This document shows, piece by piece, positions 54,081 to 63,421 of a stretch of DNA of 64,000 nt. The position numbers and the translations under genes are program-made. Every line of letters starts with the position of its first letter. The stretch's first letter is position 1. The stretch spans positions 1,240,001 to 1,304,000 of the forward strand of contig NZ_PPDK01000001.1 in assembly GCF_003074135.1 (NCBI RefSeq). Direction: 5' to 3'. The stretch comes from Euzebya tangerina (GTDB lineage Bacteria; Actinomycetota; Nitriliruptoria; Euzebyales; Euzebyaceae). The notes below the pieces were generated by a model, which was not told where the DNA came from, did no database searches, and saw only the letters and a program-made list of their open reading frames with translations.

Positions 54081-55537
54081 GTCGCCTCCGGCAGGACGGT
54101 GTCAACGATGTACTCCACGAAGGCGTCCGGCTGCTCGAACAGCGGCCGATGTCCGGCGGTGGGAAGTGTGACCCGGCCGACCTGGGGCGCCTCGATCATC
54201 CCGTACCACTCCTCGAAGAGCTCCGCTCGGCCACCCGCCTCGTGTGCGCCCTGGACGAAGAACAGGGGAATCTCGAAGCTGGTGGCCGTCTCACGGAAGT
54301 CGATCTCCTGCAGCTGGGGGTACAGGACGCTGAAGGTGTCCATGAACGCTGCCAGCACATGGACCTCATCCAGCAGGGTGTGCTCCTCGGCGATGAGGTT
54401 CTCCGAGAAGCCGCCAGCGCCTTCGGCATTGGGGCTGCGGTCGTAGGGATAGACGTCGTGTTCGTGCGTCAGAGCGGTCTCGTAGTCCAACATGCGGTCG
54501 TAGGGCGGGGGGCCGATCGCCTCCAGTTCGCCGACGAGCGCCACGTCGTCCCTCGCTTGAGCCCACGCCAACGTGTCACGCCAGAAGAGCCGATCGGTCT
54601 CGCGCTGACTGACCATCTGACCTGTCCCCACGAACGCGCTGTACAGATCCGGGCGCTCCTGGACCGCCAGCACCCCAAGGGTGCTCCCCCAGGACTGGCC
54701 CAGCAGGAGGATCGATTCCTGAGCGAAGCGCTCGCGCAGGTGCTCGCTGAGGGCGATCGCGTCGGCGACGTACCCGTCCAAGGTCAGCGTGTCGGTCGGA
54801 TCGAGGTTGCGGTAGGAGGTTCCGGCACCTCGCTGGTCCCACGTGACCACGGTGACGTGGCGCTCCAAGGCCTCCAGGTGGTTGCGCATCGCACCCCGCT
54901 CCGCTCCGCCCGGCCCGCCCGCGAGGAACAGCAGCACCGGATTGCCGACGTCGTGGCTGCGGATCATCACGGGATGGCTGATCCCATCGATCTCGACGGT
55001 GCTGAGCTCGGCGATGCTGTCCGGGACGGGGTCACCGTCGGAGTCGACGATGGCAGCGGTCGATGCCGGGAGGGCCACGGCCGCAGCGAGGAGGACGACG
55101 GCGAGGGTGCCGATGCCGGTCGACACCCGCCCGGCCCTCCCGAGCGACGGCCGTGTGGTGCCGCTGGCGACGCCGTGACCCAGCAGTCCCAGGCCCACCC
55201 CGACGGTCAGCGGCAGCACGGTGAGCAGTCCGGCCGTCAGCCGCCCGGTGACCACGGCGATGATCCCGTAGGTGCTGAGCCGTGGGGCGTCCACGGTCGG
55301 TCCGACCGCGTCCAGCCTTACCACTTCGACCACGGCGATGAACATGAGCGGTACGAGGAGCAGCATGATGCGCACGCCGCTGAGACGGCCCACGGCGATC
55401 CCGACGAGCAAGCTGATGCCGATCGACCACAGCGCCTCAGCCGTTGTGAGCGGCCCCCGAGGCGTCCAGAGCCCGAGCACCAGCGCCCAGGTCCACGTCA
55501 TCGCGATCCCGACCACCACTGCCGTACGACTGTTCAT
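54077..55537 (-). CDS. Membrane-anchored alpha/beta hydrolase (proline iminopeptidase-like)
   Basis: 486 residues. The first 190 hold six or so membrane helices with no known signature. Residues about 215-486 are an S33-type hydrolase: LFLAGGPGGAERG, VTWDQRGAGTSYRN, LLLGQSWGSTLGVLA (nucleophile Ser) and TAGHRPLFEQPD (His). The hydrolase half probably faces outside. The frame extends to 55708, but AGGAC sits correctly only before the ATG at 55535-55537. Confidence 0.8.
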   Translation of the reverse strand: MNSRTAVVVGIAMTWTWALVLGLWTPRGPLTTAEALWSIGISLLVGIAVGRLSGVRIMLLLVPLMFIAVVEVVRLDAVGPTVDAPRLSTYGIIAVVTGRLTAGLLTVLPLTVGVGLGLLGHGVASGTTRPSLGRAGRVSTGIGTLAVVLLAAAVALPASTAAIVDSDGDPVPDSIAELSTVEIDGISHPVMIRSHDVGNPVLLFLAGGPGGAERGAMRNHLEALERHVTVVTWDQRGAGTSYRNLDPTDTLTLDGYVADAIALSEHLRERFAQESILLLGQSWGSTLGVLAVQERPDLYSAFVGTGQMVSQRETDRLFWRDTLAWAQARDDVALVGELEAIGPPPYDRMLDYETALTHEHDVYPYDRSPNAEGAGGFSENLIAEEHTLLDEVHVLAAFMDTFSVLYPQLQEIDFRETATSFEIPLFFVQGAHEAGGRAELFEEWYGMIEAPQVGRVTLPTAGHRPLFEQPDAFVEYIVDTVLPEAT

Positions 55538-55930
55538 CCACGAGTCCTCGTGTCGGCGTTCTGTGAGTCCTCCAAGGGTGGGACACGCCGTGCCCGAGCA
55601 GTAGAGCCGAAGGTCCCGTTTCCCCGGACCCCTGTCCTCGGCCGCCACCGGGACCCTTGGCGTCTGCTGTGCACCGCCCATCCGGAGACGATGAACCCAC
55701 CGTGACAACCACCGACCCCTACAGCGTCGGCTCCCGGTCCTCGGTCCCGACGTCCCAACCGGTCGTCACGGGCTGTCGAGGACGTTGAGTCCTTGCGGTC
55801 CCGTGCGGTTTGGCCCATGCGCCTGACCTTCGTTGGGACCGCGCCCGGGTCGCAGCTGTCGGCACTGCCCGAGGTGCGGGAGATCGGTCGCGATCATCAC
55901 CGGTCATGCCCTCGCCGTACATCGCCAGGC
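55538..55930. other. 393-bp gap without a supported gene
   Basis: Lies upstream of the membrane hydrolase gene, with the small acidic-protein gene ending at 55931. Short frames here have no ribosome-binding site or recognisable protein. It contains scattered GGTCCC/GGGACC-type complementary words but no clean hairpin or promoter. Confidence 0.5.
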
Positions 55931-56167
55931 TCACTCACCGCCCCCGCTCGGATCATCGTTCTGTCGCCGCAGTCGTTCACGGCGCGCCACAGTCGCGTCG
56001 TCGGGTTCCGGCGCCTCCTGGTCCGGCCCCGGCGTCACGTGGCCGGCTCCCACCGGGTTCATGCCGCTCTGCCCGGGTCCGCCGGGGCGTCCGGACTTGG
56101 ACTCGTGGCCCTCCGGAGGGATGTCGGGGTTGTTCGGATTGTCTGCGGGTTCGTCCTGCTGAGCCAT
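55931..56167 (-). CDS. Small acidic, proline-rich hypothetical protein
   Basis: 78 residues, disordered-looking: DEPADNPNNPDIPPEG, Gly/Pro stretches, then a charged helix TVARRERLRRQ. Not recognised. GGAGG at a spacing of 8 before the ATG is one of the better ribosome-binding sites in the window. Confidence 0.55.
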   Translation of the reverse strand: MAQQDEPADNPNNPDIPPEGHESKSGRPGGPGQSGMNPVGAGHVTPGPDQEAPEPDDATVARRERLRRQNDDPSGGGE

Positions 56168-56284
56168 CGGTGGTGCCTCCGCACGTGGATGATCGGTGCG
56201 CTGGGTATACCCGCGTTCGGCGTCGGCTCACGCCTTCCAGATGGCCACGATTGCGGCACGGCGATCCCGGCAAGGTCACCAGAT

Positions 56285-56737
56285 GTGAAGGACTCGGAGC
56301 GCTACTTCGTCTCACACGGCCGCCGCTGGCGCCGGACGGATCCAGCGATCCCAGAGGCACTCCGCGAGGAGCTGGTCCGGGCGCTGATGGCCGCGCGCCG
56401 GGCGGTCAAAGCCGCCAAGCGGGCCGATGATCCCAACGCGCTGCGCCTGGCGCGACATGCGGTGCACGACGCGAAGGTCGCGCTGGGGGAGCGCGGCCGT
56501 GCTTGGTGGGAGCCCCTGGACGCGGAGGCGGCACGGCTGCGCGGGGCGGCGGCACTCCGTGCCCTGGCGCGGCACCGCCGGTCCCTTGCCGAGGGGCCGG
56601 TGGAGGAGGACGTGCGGTCGGAGGAGTTGGCGATGATCGTGGCGCAGGGCGAGGATCCAGACGCCGTCGCCTCGATCGTGTCGCGGGTGCTCGACGAGGC
56701 CGGTCCGGGAGCGCAGGATGGCCGAGGACATGCCTGA
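56285..56737 (+). CDS. Small actinobacterial protein (often labelled 'biopolymer transporter Tol')
   Basis: 150 residues from a GTG. ERYFVSHGRRWRRTDPAIPE begins it; a long amphipathic helix (ALMAARRAVKAAKRADD) and ALGERGRAWWEPL follow. This matches a common small actinobacterial family of unknown function; the Tol label has no basis I can see. It overlaps the glycosylase gene by 8 bases. Confidence 0.7.
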   Translation: MKDSERYFVSHGRRWRRTDPAIPEALREELVRALMAARRAVKAAKRADDPNALRLARHAVHDAKVALGERGRAWWEPLDAEAARLRGAAALRALARHRRSLAEGPVEEDVRSEELAMIVAQGEDPDAVASIVSRVLDEAGPGAQDGRGHA

Positions 56738-57644
56738 GGGAGACACCATCAGGCGGCTGGCGGATCGACTCCACCGTCACGTCTCTGGCCGCACGATCGC
56801 GCGTTCGGTGTTCCGCCACAACCGCTACGCGACCCGCGATCTCGCGGGCTTGCGGATTGACGTCGTGGACGCGGCCGGCAAGCACCTGCTCATGCGGTTG
56901 TCCGCGGAGGGCCGGCGCCCCATCACCATCCACTCGCACCTGCGGATGTCGGGCCGCTGGTCCATCGGCCTGCCACCCCGCACACCGCCCTGGCGACGTC
57001 GGATCGAGTTGTGGTTGCCAGACGCCAAGCCGTTGGTGGGCATCGACCTCCCCGTGCTGGACGTCGGCCCCACGGCCGACGAGCACCGCTGGGTCGGACA
57101 CCTCGGGCCCGACCTCTGCGCCACCTCGTTCGACGGTGACCTGGCCGTGGCGAACCTGCGGGCCGCCGGTTCGGTGCCACTCGGCGGTGCCCTCTTGGAT
57201 CAGCGCAACCTGGCTGGCATCGGGAACCTGTACGCCGTCGAACTGCCCTTCATGGCTGGCGTCAGCCCGTGGTTCCCGAGCGGACGGGTCGACGGCCTTG
57301 AGCACCTCGTCGCGGTTGCTCGAGCGCTCCTTCCGGTGAATGCCGAGTTGGGACCGCAGACGACCACCGGGAACGCGAGGCGCGGCCGGACCCACTGGAT
57401 CTACGGTCGACGGGGCCGCCCGTGCCCTCGCTGCTCAACGGCGCTACAGGTTGCCCGCGAATCGGACGTGCCCTGGGGGCGCGTCACGACCTGGTGTCCC
57501 CGATGTCAACCCGGACCGGACGCGGTGGACCACGCTCACGTCGACCCCGAACGGCTGCGGCGACTGGTAGCCGGTCATCGTCTGGTGGCCAGGGCGCTAG
57601 GCCGATCTGGACAGCACGGTCCACGGCACTCCCGATCGGGCTAG
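56730..57644 (+). CDS. nei2: Nei2-like DNA glycosylase/AP lyase
   Basis: 304 residues, Fpg/Nei family; removes oxidised bases and nicks the strand. I chose the ATG at 56730 because it gives MPEGDTIRRLADRL: Pro2 and Glu3 are the catalytic residues and Pro must follow the removed Met. IHSHLRMSGRW holds the DNA-probing loop. The zinc finger is CPRC...CPRC (about 230-255). The helix-two-turn-helix is LLDQRNLAGIGNLYAVE. It resembles mycobacterial Nei2; the exact lesion range is not readable. Confidence 0.88.
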   Translation: MPEGDTIRRLADRLHRHVSGRTIARSVFRHNRYATRDLAGLRIDVVDAAGKHLLMRLSAEGRRPITIHSHLRMSGRWSIGLPPRTPPWRRRIELWLPDAKPLVGIDLPVLDVGPTADEHRWVGHLGPDLCATSFDGDLAVANLRAAGSVPLGGALLDQRNLAGIGNLYAVELPFMAGVSPWFPSGRVDGLEHLVAVARALLPVNAELGPQTTTGNARRGRTHWIYGRRGRPCPRCSTALQVARESDVPWGRVTTWCPRCQPGPDAVDHAHVDPERLRRLVAGHRLVARALGRSGQHGPRHSRSG

Positions 57645-57711
57645 GACCGACCGGCAGCACCGCTCTCCGCCGCGCGACCAAACCGCCGCCCAACGGGGGA
57701 CGTGCGCCGAT

Positions 57712-58437
57712 CTACGAGCCGTCGTGATCGAGGGCGCTGATCTGCAGAACACCGCCCACGAGTTGTCTCGCCACGTCATCGATGCGAAGCCGATTGGCAC
57801 GTGCGTAGCGACGGATCAGTTCGAAGGCTTCGGTCGGTTCGATGTGTCGGACTCCGGCCACGTACCCCTTCGCCTGCTCGATCGGGGCGTTGCGATCCAT
57901 GGCTGCCCGCAGCCGCGAGACCATGTCGGTTGCCTGGTCGATTCTCCGTGCGCTCATCAGATAGGTGGTCGCGATGTTCGCGAACGTGGTGCCGGCGGCG
58001 CGCTGCTCCACGCTCACCGAACCCGGTTTGTCCCGGTAGAGGTTCAACGCGCCAAAGGAGTGGTCCTCGATGATCATCGGGAAGCTGTACACGCTGTACA
58101 TGCCGGCGGCGGCGGCCCGCCTGGCGAACCGGGGGAACCGGTCATCGCCAGTCCGGAGACTGTCGGTGATGACCAGTTCGCCGCTTTGCGCCGCCATGAC
58201 GCAGGGTCCCTCACCCTCCTCGATCTGGAACTGCTCGATCAGTCGGGTGCGTTCGTCGGAAGAGGAGACGAAGCGCAGCACTCCCTCGTCGTCTGCCAGC
58301 ATGGCCCCGCAGCCGTCCACCGCGAGTTCCTCGGCGGCGACGACCATCAACTGGTCCAGCTTCTCGATGGCCAGATAGTCCGACGTCATGTCGACGGCGA
58401 ACGTCTGCAGCGTCTTGATGAGGCGATCGGTCAACAT
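57712..58437 (-). CDS. GAF-ANTAR antitermination regulator
   Basis: 241 residues. The GAF domain (about 10-165) contains EGEGPCVMAAQSGELVITD and SVYSFPMIIEDHSFGALNLY. The C-terminal ANTAR domain (about 180-235: RLRAAMDRNAPIEQAKGYVA, then EAFELIRRYARANRLRIDDVA) binds paired RNA hexaloops to prevent termination. The frame extends upstream without support; the ATG at 58437 fits the GAF start. Target transcripts are unknown; no dual-hexaloop leader is obvious in its own upstream. Confidence 0.88.
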   Translation of the reverse strand: MLTDRLIKTLQTFAVDMTSDYLAIEKLDQLMVVAAEELAVDGCGAMLADDEGVLRFVSSSDERTRLIEQFQIEEGEGPCVMAAQSGELVITDSLRTGDDRFPRFARRAAAAGMYSVYSFPMIIEDHSFGALNLYRDKPGSVSVEQRAAGTTFANIATTYLMSARRIDQATDMVSRLRAAMDRNAPIEQAKGYVAGVRHIEPTEAFELIRRYARANRLRIDDVARQLVGGVLQISALDHDGS

Positions 58438-58578
58438 GGCGGGGCAGCAGGCTACCCGCGCGGCTAGCTCGCCTCCAGCTCCACTGGCGGTCGCGATCGC
58501 GGCGTTCGGCGTGCGTTGACGTCGTGATGGGTAGGGCACCGCAACCGCTCGCCAACCCGCTGATGAGAGGAAACCATC

Positions 58579-59040
58579 ATGACCGACCATGGCCTGGACC
58601 GACGCCCCGACGGGGTCGACGACGAGACCGTCGAGGCGCTCGGCACATTGGGCGAAGCGCTGGAGACCATCGAGCGCGCACGGGGACACCTCTACAGCTT
58701 CCACCAGCTCTGTGGGACCGTCGACCTGACGCTCGGCCAGGCGGCCGATCAGCTTCGCGACGCCGGCCATGACGATGCGGCGGACCGTCTCGACCATGAC
58801 ATCGTCGGCCGCAACGTGATCGAGGGCCGCTGGTCCTTCCAGATCGTCGAGGAGTACGACGACCACTACTACTCCGCGGCAATGGATGCCGGGTCCGCCA
58901 TACGGGAGCGTCTCGCCAATGGTGTCCGACACATCTACGAAGCGGAGATGAAGGCGCGCCGCATCAACGCCTCAGGGCCGCGTCAGCGTGCGACGCCACG
59001 ACGCTCGCCCGACTCCGGCGGTCGTGATTCGCGACCCTGA
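58579..59040 (+). CDS. Conserved actinobacterial hypothetical protein
   Basis: 153 residues, mostly helical. HLYSFHQLCGTVDLTLGQAA and DIVGRNVIEGRWSFQIVEEY are typical of a widespread small actinobacterial family without known function; the C-terminal 30 residues are basic and disordered. AGAGGAAACC precedes the ATG. It is divergent from the ANTAR gene. Confidence 0.7.
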   Translation: MTDHGLDRRPDGVDDETVEALGTLGEALETIERARGHLYSFHQLCGTVDLTLGQAADQLRDAGHDDAADRLDHDIVGRNVIEGRWSFQIVEEYDDHYYSAAMDAGSAIRERLANGVRHIYEAEMKARRINASGPRQRATPRRSPDSGGRDSRP

Positions 59041-59113
59041 CAACCGGATAGAACCTTGACACACCAGCCATCCCCCCGCAGGTGCGCCCATCCTCGAGTG
59101 AGAGTTGACTGCG

Positions 59114-60166
59114 GTGAAGATTGCGATGGTGGCCTCGGTGCGCCACGGGCTCCGCGAACCCTTCGCCGGAGGGCTGGAGCGACACACGGCGGACCTCGCT
59201 CGTCGGCTTCGGGAAGCCGGCCATGCCGTGACCGTCTTCGCGAGCGGCCAGTCCGACCCCGAGTTGGGTGTCGAGGCAATCTGCGCGGCCGACTCGGAGC
59301 TTGACCTGTCGCCGGCGGCGCGCCGTGACGTCTCCATGCTCAGCAAGCGCTTCATGGTGGAGCACGACGCCTATCTCGGACTGATGCTCCGCCTGGCGGA
59401 GTCAGACTTCGACGTCATCCACGACAACAGCCTTCACTACCTTCCGCTGTCGATGTCGCGCAGTGTGCCCGCCCCCGTCGTCAAGGTCCTGCACACACCC
59501 CCGACCCCGTGGCTCGAGAGCGCGTTGCGCTACCGCGCGCCGACATCGGTCCTGGTCAGCGTCTCGCGCAGCAACGCCGTCCGGTGGTCCACCCCGGTGG
59601 ACCGGGTGGTGCACAACGGCATCGATCTCGGTGAGTTCGCGCCGTCCGGCGGTGAGATCCGGCCACGTGCCATCTGGTCCGGTCGCATCGTCCCGGAGAA
59701 GGGTGCCGCCGTTGCCCTGCGTGCCGCTCATCTGGCCGACATGGACCTGGTGCTGGCCGGCCCGATCTCTGATGAGGGGTACTTCCGTCGCGAGGTCGAA
59801 CCACTCCTGGATGAGCGTCGCCGTCACCTCGGGCACCTGAGGGCCGCTGCCTTGGTCGCGGAGCTCGCGGCCAGCGCGGTCAGCCTGGTGACGCCCCTTT
59901 GGGACGAGCCGTACGGACTGGTCGTCGTCGAGTCGCTGGCGTGTGGGACGCCGGTGGCCGGCATCGCTCGTGGGGCACTGCCCGAACTCCTGACGGCGGA
60001 CACCGGTGTGATGGCAGAGGCTGCGGACCCGCAGGAGCTGGCGCGCTGCCTGGTGGAGGCGTCGAAACTCGACCGGGCTGCCTGCCGGCAGCGAGCCTGC
60101 AGCCTGGCCGACGGCCGCCGCATGGCGGCGCAGTACGTCGAGGTCTACGAGGCGGCCGCAGCATGA
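59114..60166 (+). CDS. Glycosyltransferase family 4
   Basis: 350 residues, GT-B fold. GGLERHTADLARRLREAGH opens the acceptor half; VVHNGIDLGEFAP and SGRIVPEKGA start the donor half; PYGLVVVESLACGTPVAGI holds the E-x7-E nucleotide-sugar motif. GAGTGAGAG is well placed for the GTG at 59114; a TTG at 59105 is also possible. First of three coupled transferases. Confidence 0.85.
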   Translation: MKIAMVASVRHGLREPFAGGLERHTADLARRLREAGHAVTVFASGQSDPELGVEAICAADSELDLSPAARRDVSMLSKRFMVEHDAYLGLMLRLAESDFDVIHDNSLHYLPLSMSRSVPAPVVKVLHTPPTPWLESALRYRAPTSVLVSVSRSNAVRWSTPVDRVVHNGIDLGEFAPSGGEIRPRAIWSGRIVPEKGAAVALRAAHLADMDLVLAGPISDEGYFRREVEPLLDERRRHLGHLRAAALVAELAASAVSLVTPLWDEPYGLVVVESLACGTPVAGIARGALPELLTADTGVMAEAADPQELARCLVEASKLDRAACRQRACSLADGRRMAAQYVEVYEAAAA

Positions 60167-61239
60167 TCGGCTGGTACGCCCACCACCACGGCCGCGGCCA
60201 CGTTGCGCGGGCACTGGCTGTCAGCGCCGCCTGCGATGAGCCGCTCACCGTCTTCAGCAGTCGTCCGGCCCTCGGCGTCGTGCCCTTGCCGCTCGATGTC
60301 GAGGCCCCGCGGAGTCCCGCGTGTGCCGCTACTCCGACGCCACCCGGTCTGCACTACGCCCCAGTGGGTGTGGCCGGTGTTCGCCGGCGCATGGCGATCA
60401 TCGCCGCCTGGATCGACGAGGTCGATCCTGACCTGTTCGTGGTGGACGTGTCCGTTGAGGTCGCGCTCCTGGTGCGGCTCCTGGGCGTCCCGAGCGTCGT
60501 CCTGCGGCAGCACGGTCGACGGGACGACGAGGCCCACCTGCGCGCCTATCGCAGTGCAACGTCGCTGGTCGCGCCGTATCCCCGATGGCTGGAGGACCCA
60601 TGGGTCCCCGAGTGGATTCGTGAGAAGACCTACTACAGCGGGGGCTTCAGTCGCTTCGACGGTCGAACTGGCGAACGGGTTGCCGCACGGGCGCGTGTCG
60701 GTCTTAAGCCCCACGATCGGGTCGTCGTCGTGCTTCCCGGGGAGGGTGGGGGAGCAGGCGCCTGGCCGGTTGCGACGGCAGCCGCGGCCGCGCCCGCGTG
60801 GAACTGGATCGCCCTCGGCAGTGGGTGGGACGGCATAGCCGGCCCCGGCTGGGTCAAGGACCCGTTCGACTGGCTGGTTGCGGCCGACGTCGTTGTCACA
60901 CACGCGGGCCACAACGCGGTCATGGAGTGCGCCGCCGTGGGTGCCCCGATGGTGGTGATCCCGCAGGACCGTCCATACGACGAGCAGGGCCACAAGGCAC
61001 ACCGACTGGCCGAGCACGGCCTGGCCATCGTCTGCCCCCGATGGCCTGATCCCGCGGCGTGGCCCCTGATACTCGACACCGCCGTGGATGCGCAGGCCGG
61101 TGCAGTCGCCCGGGTCGTCGACGGCGGCTCCGAACCGCTGGTCGACGGGAACGGTGCCAGACGGCTGGCTCGGCACCTCCAACGTCTGGCTGCGCAGATG
61201 CGCGGCCAGTCGGTGGTGACCGTCAGCACCCAGGACTAG
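60163..61239 (+). CDS. GT28/MurG-like glycosyltransferase
   Basis: 358 residues. WYAHHHGRGHVARALAVS is the N-terminal glycine loop of the GT1/GT28 group, and DVVVTHAGHNAVMECAAVG with PMVVIPQDRPYDEQGHKAHR the UDP-sugar site. Its ATG overlaps the GT4 stop as ATGA. Product unknown. Confidence 0.83.
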   Translation: MIGWYAHHHGRGHVARALAVSAACDEPLTVFSSRPALGVVPLPLDVEAPRSPACAATPTPPGLHYAPVGVAGVRRRMAIIAAWIDEVDPDLFVVDVSVEVALLVRLLGVPSVVLRQHGRRDDEAHLRAYRSATSLVAPYPRWLEDPWVPEWIREKTYYSGGFSRFDGRTGERVAARARVGLKPHDRVVVVLPGEGGGAGAWPVATAAAAAPAWNWIALGSGWDGIAGPGWVKDPFDWLVAADVVVTHAGHNAVMECAAVGAPMVVIPQDRPYDEQGHKAHRLAEHGLAIVCPRWPDPAAWPLILDTAVDAQAGAVARVVDGGSEPLVDGNGARRLARHLQRLAAQMRGQSVVTVSTQD

Positions 61240-61247
61240 GCGTCGGT

Positions 61248-62168
61248 GTGACGCGCCACGTTCGACCCTCTGTGGCCGTCTGCACCCTGGTTCGCGGGCG
61301 ACGTGATCATCTGCGCAACCTGTTGGTCGGACTGACGCGGCAGACACAGCGCCCGGATCTGGTCTGCGTGGCCGTCATGGGTGGTCCCGATCCACGATCT
61401 GCCGCGCGCGGCCTGTCACTGCCGATCAGGTGGATCGACGTGCCCATCGAGAAGTCGCCGCTGCCGCTGGCTGCCGCGCGGAACGCGGCGCGCCGGGCAG
61501 CAGGCCGGTCCGCCCACCTCGTGTTCCTTGATGTCGACGTCATCCCGGACGTGACACTGGTGGCCGACTACAGCCAGCGGCTGCTGCGCTCCGATGCGCT
61601 GTGGAGCGGACATGTCGAGTACCTGCCAGCCATGGATCTGCACGGCTGGAGCTACGCACTGCTGGGAAGGACGGGGCGACCGCATCCCGCCAGAACACGA
61701 CCGGTCCGAGACGTGCGGATCGAACGTCCCGAGCTGTTCTGGTCACTGTCCTTCGCGCTGCGCAGCGCCACGTACGACCGAATCGGCGGCTTCGACGAGT
61801 GCTTCGTCGGCTACGGCGCGGAGGACACGGACTTCGCTCTGCGCGCCGATGCCGCCGGTGTACCCCTGCTCACGACGGGGGACGCCCTTGGCTGGCACCA
61901 GCATCACGAGTCGACTGTGCCACCCGTGGAGCACCTCCACGACATCATCGGCAATGCCCACACGTACCGTCGTCGGTGGGGGCGGTGGCCCATGGAGGGC
62001 TGGCTGACGGCCTTCGCCGAACTCGGGCTGATCGAGTGGGACCCCGATGGAGCCCAACTGGCGGCGACGTCGGACGCGCGTTCCATGGTTGCTGCCGACG
62101 ATCGACGTCCCGACGCGCTCGCAGATGATGCTCTTCGTTGCGTTTCATCGACGGGTGGCCTGGGCTAG
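61248..62168 (+). CDS. Glycosyltransferase family 2 with galactosyltransferase-type C-terminus
   Basis: 306 residues. SVAVCTLVRGRRDHLRNLL and AHLVFLDVDVIPD (DxD) form the GT-A core; FWSLSFALRSATYDRIGGFD with GYGAEDTDFALRADAAG is the glyco-transf-7C part that selects the acceptor. The GTG at 61248 is 8 bases after the previous stop. The three enzymes (GT4, GT28-like, GT2) probably build one glycan, far from the large locus at 5-27 kb. Confidence 0.84.
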   Translation: MTRHVRPSVAVCTLVRGRRDHLRNLLVGLTRQTQRPDLVCVAVMGGPDPRSAARGLSLPIRWIDVPIEKSPLPLAAARNAARRAAGRSAHLVFLDVDVIPDVTLVADYSQRLLRSDALWSGHVEYLPAMDLHGWSYALLGRTGRPHPARTRPVRDVRIERPELFWSLSFALRSATYDRIGGFDECFVGYGAEDTDFALRADAAGVPLLTTGDALGWHQHHESTVPPVEHLHDIIGNAHTYRRRWGRWPMEGWLTAFAELGLIEWDPDGAQLAATSDARSMVAADDRRPDALADDALRCVSSTGGLG

Positions 62169-62212
62169 GACCACGACCTGCCCCGAGTTCATCACACGCA
62201 AAGGAGTCAGTC

Positions 62213-62656
62213 ATGAGCACGACCCGTGTGTACAAGGACCTCGTCGAGACGTTGGAGGACGGCCGCAAGGGCTTCGCCGACGGTGCCGACAAGCTACGAG
62301 ACAGTGGTGAGATGCAGCTTGCCGACCTCTTCGCCGAGATGAGTCAGCAGCGCCAGACGTTCTCCAGTGAGATCCGGGACTTGGCGATGTCTGTGGGCGA
62401 GACCATCGACGAAGACGGATCGCTGGGGGGCTCCCTTCACCGGGGCTGGATGACCCTGAAGGATGCCCTGACTGGTAGCGACGCGACAGGCATCCTGAAT
62501 GCGGCTGAGACCGGAGAGCAGCACGCCCTCTCCGAGTTCGAGGACGCCTTGGGAAACGAGGACCTACCCGCCCAGGCCCGACCGGTCATCCAACGTCAGC
62601 TGGACGCGATCAGGCAGTCCCAGACTCGTCTGCAGGGGATGGCCAACGCACGCTGA
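62213..62656 (+). CDS. DUF2383/PA2169-like four-helix protein
   Basis: 147 residues. YKDLVETLEDGRKGFADGAD and a repeated Gln/Glu-rich helix pattern (MSQQRQTFSSEIRDLAM) match the PA2169 family, a ferritin-like four-helix bundle found beside stress genes. AAAGGAG precedes the ATG. A strong bidirectional hairpin follows. Confidence 0.8.
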   Translation: MSTTRVYKDLVETLEDGRKGFADGADKLRDSGEMQLADLFAEMSQQRQTFSSEIRDLAMSVGETIDEDGSLGGSLHRGWMTLKDALTGSDATGILNAAETGEQHALSEFEDALGNEDLPAQARPVIQRQLDAIRQSQTRLQGMANAR

Positions 62657-62682
62657 GTTCCCTGGTCACCCTCGATTGACGG

Positions 62683-62712
62683 TTGATGGCAGTCCGAGAG
62701 GGCTGCCATCAA
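62683..62712. terminator. Bidirectional intrinsic terminator
   Basis: TTGATGGCAG (62683-62692) and CTGCCATCAA (62703-62712) are perfectly complementary across 10 bases with a 10-base loop; T/C-rich sequence follows on the plus strand. It sits between convergent genes and can serve both. Confidence 0.8.
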
Positions 62713-62728
62713 TTGCTCTTGGTGGGTC

Positions 62729-63421
62729 TTACTCGTCGATGGCGTCGTAAGAGCCGGAAACGACCGCAGCCAGTTGAGCATACGCTGCGTGGTTCAGACG
62801 GCTCACCAGCGCAGCAAGCGCGTCAGGTCGTCCGCGAACCGTCACCGAGACCATCAATGGTCCATCGCTGGCCATCGACACGTCGTAGGCGCGAGTTTCC
62901 GCGGCACCGGCCTCAAGCTCCTCGCGGAGGGTCGGAAGCGCACCGGGGTCCGAGATGAGGACGTGGAGTGTCGAGTCCTCTCTGACCAGCCGGCCGTACA
63001 CGCGCGTCCGCAGCCAATCAACCGGTCCAAGCGCTGCGATGGTGACCAGCGTGAGCGCAAGGGCGGCGATCCGGTATCCCATGCCCGCCAGCAGGCCGAT
63101 CGCCGTCACGGTGAAGGCCGCGACCGCCGTGGTCAGGCCGTGCAGGCGTGAACCGATCGTGAGGATCAGACCACCCCCCAGGAACGACACACCGGCCACG
63201 GTGTAGGAGGCAATCCGAGTCGGATCGGCTGACGGGTCGTCTTGCGCGGCGACCACGGACAGCCATCCCAGGGCGCCCGCGGCCGCCCCCAGCAACAGGT
63301 GGGTGCGGAAACCCGCCGCCTTGCCCCGAAGCTCGCGGTCCAGTCCGACCGCGCCGGCCAGAGCCGCAGCCAAGAGGATCCGTAGAATCGGTGTCCAGTC
63401 GACGGTCGCAGATGCCTCCAC
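62729..63421 (-). CDS. MgtC/SapB-family membrane protein
   Basis: 230 residues. Five helices at the N-terminus with the MgtC signature GLDRELRGKAAGFRTHLLLG and SYTVAGVSFLGGGLIL; a cytoplasmic ACT-like C-terminal domain (about 150-230). MgtC proteins support survival at low magnesium and inside hosts by acting on ATP synthase or phosphate uptake; the exact job here is unknown. Confidence 0.88.
   Translation of the reverse strand: MEASATVDWTPILRILLAAALAGAVGLDRELRGKAAGFRTHLLLGAAAGALGWLSVVAAQDDPSADPTRIASYTVAGVSFLGGGLILTIGSRLHGLTTAVAAFTVTAIGLLAGMGYRIAALALTLVTIAALGPVDWLRTRVYGRLVREDSTLHVLISDPGALPTLREELEAGAAETRAYDVSMASDGPLMVSVTVRGRPDALAALVSRLNHAAYAQLAAVVSGSYDAIDE

Noticed and set aside
55538-55708. 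N-terminal extension of the membrane hydrolase
   Set aside because: No hydrophobic or conserved residues and no ribosome-binding site; the ATG at 55537 has AGGAC.
55719-55934. Short minus-strand frame of 71 codons
   Set aside because: Basic, low-complexity translation with no ribosome-binding site and no family I know.
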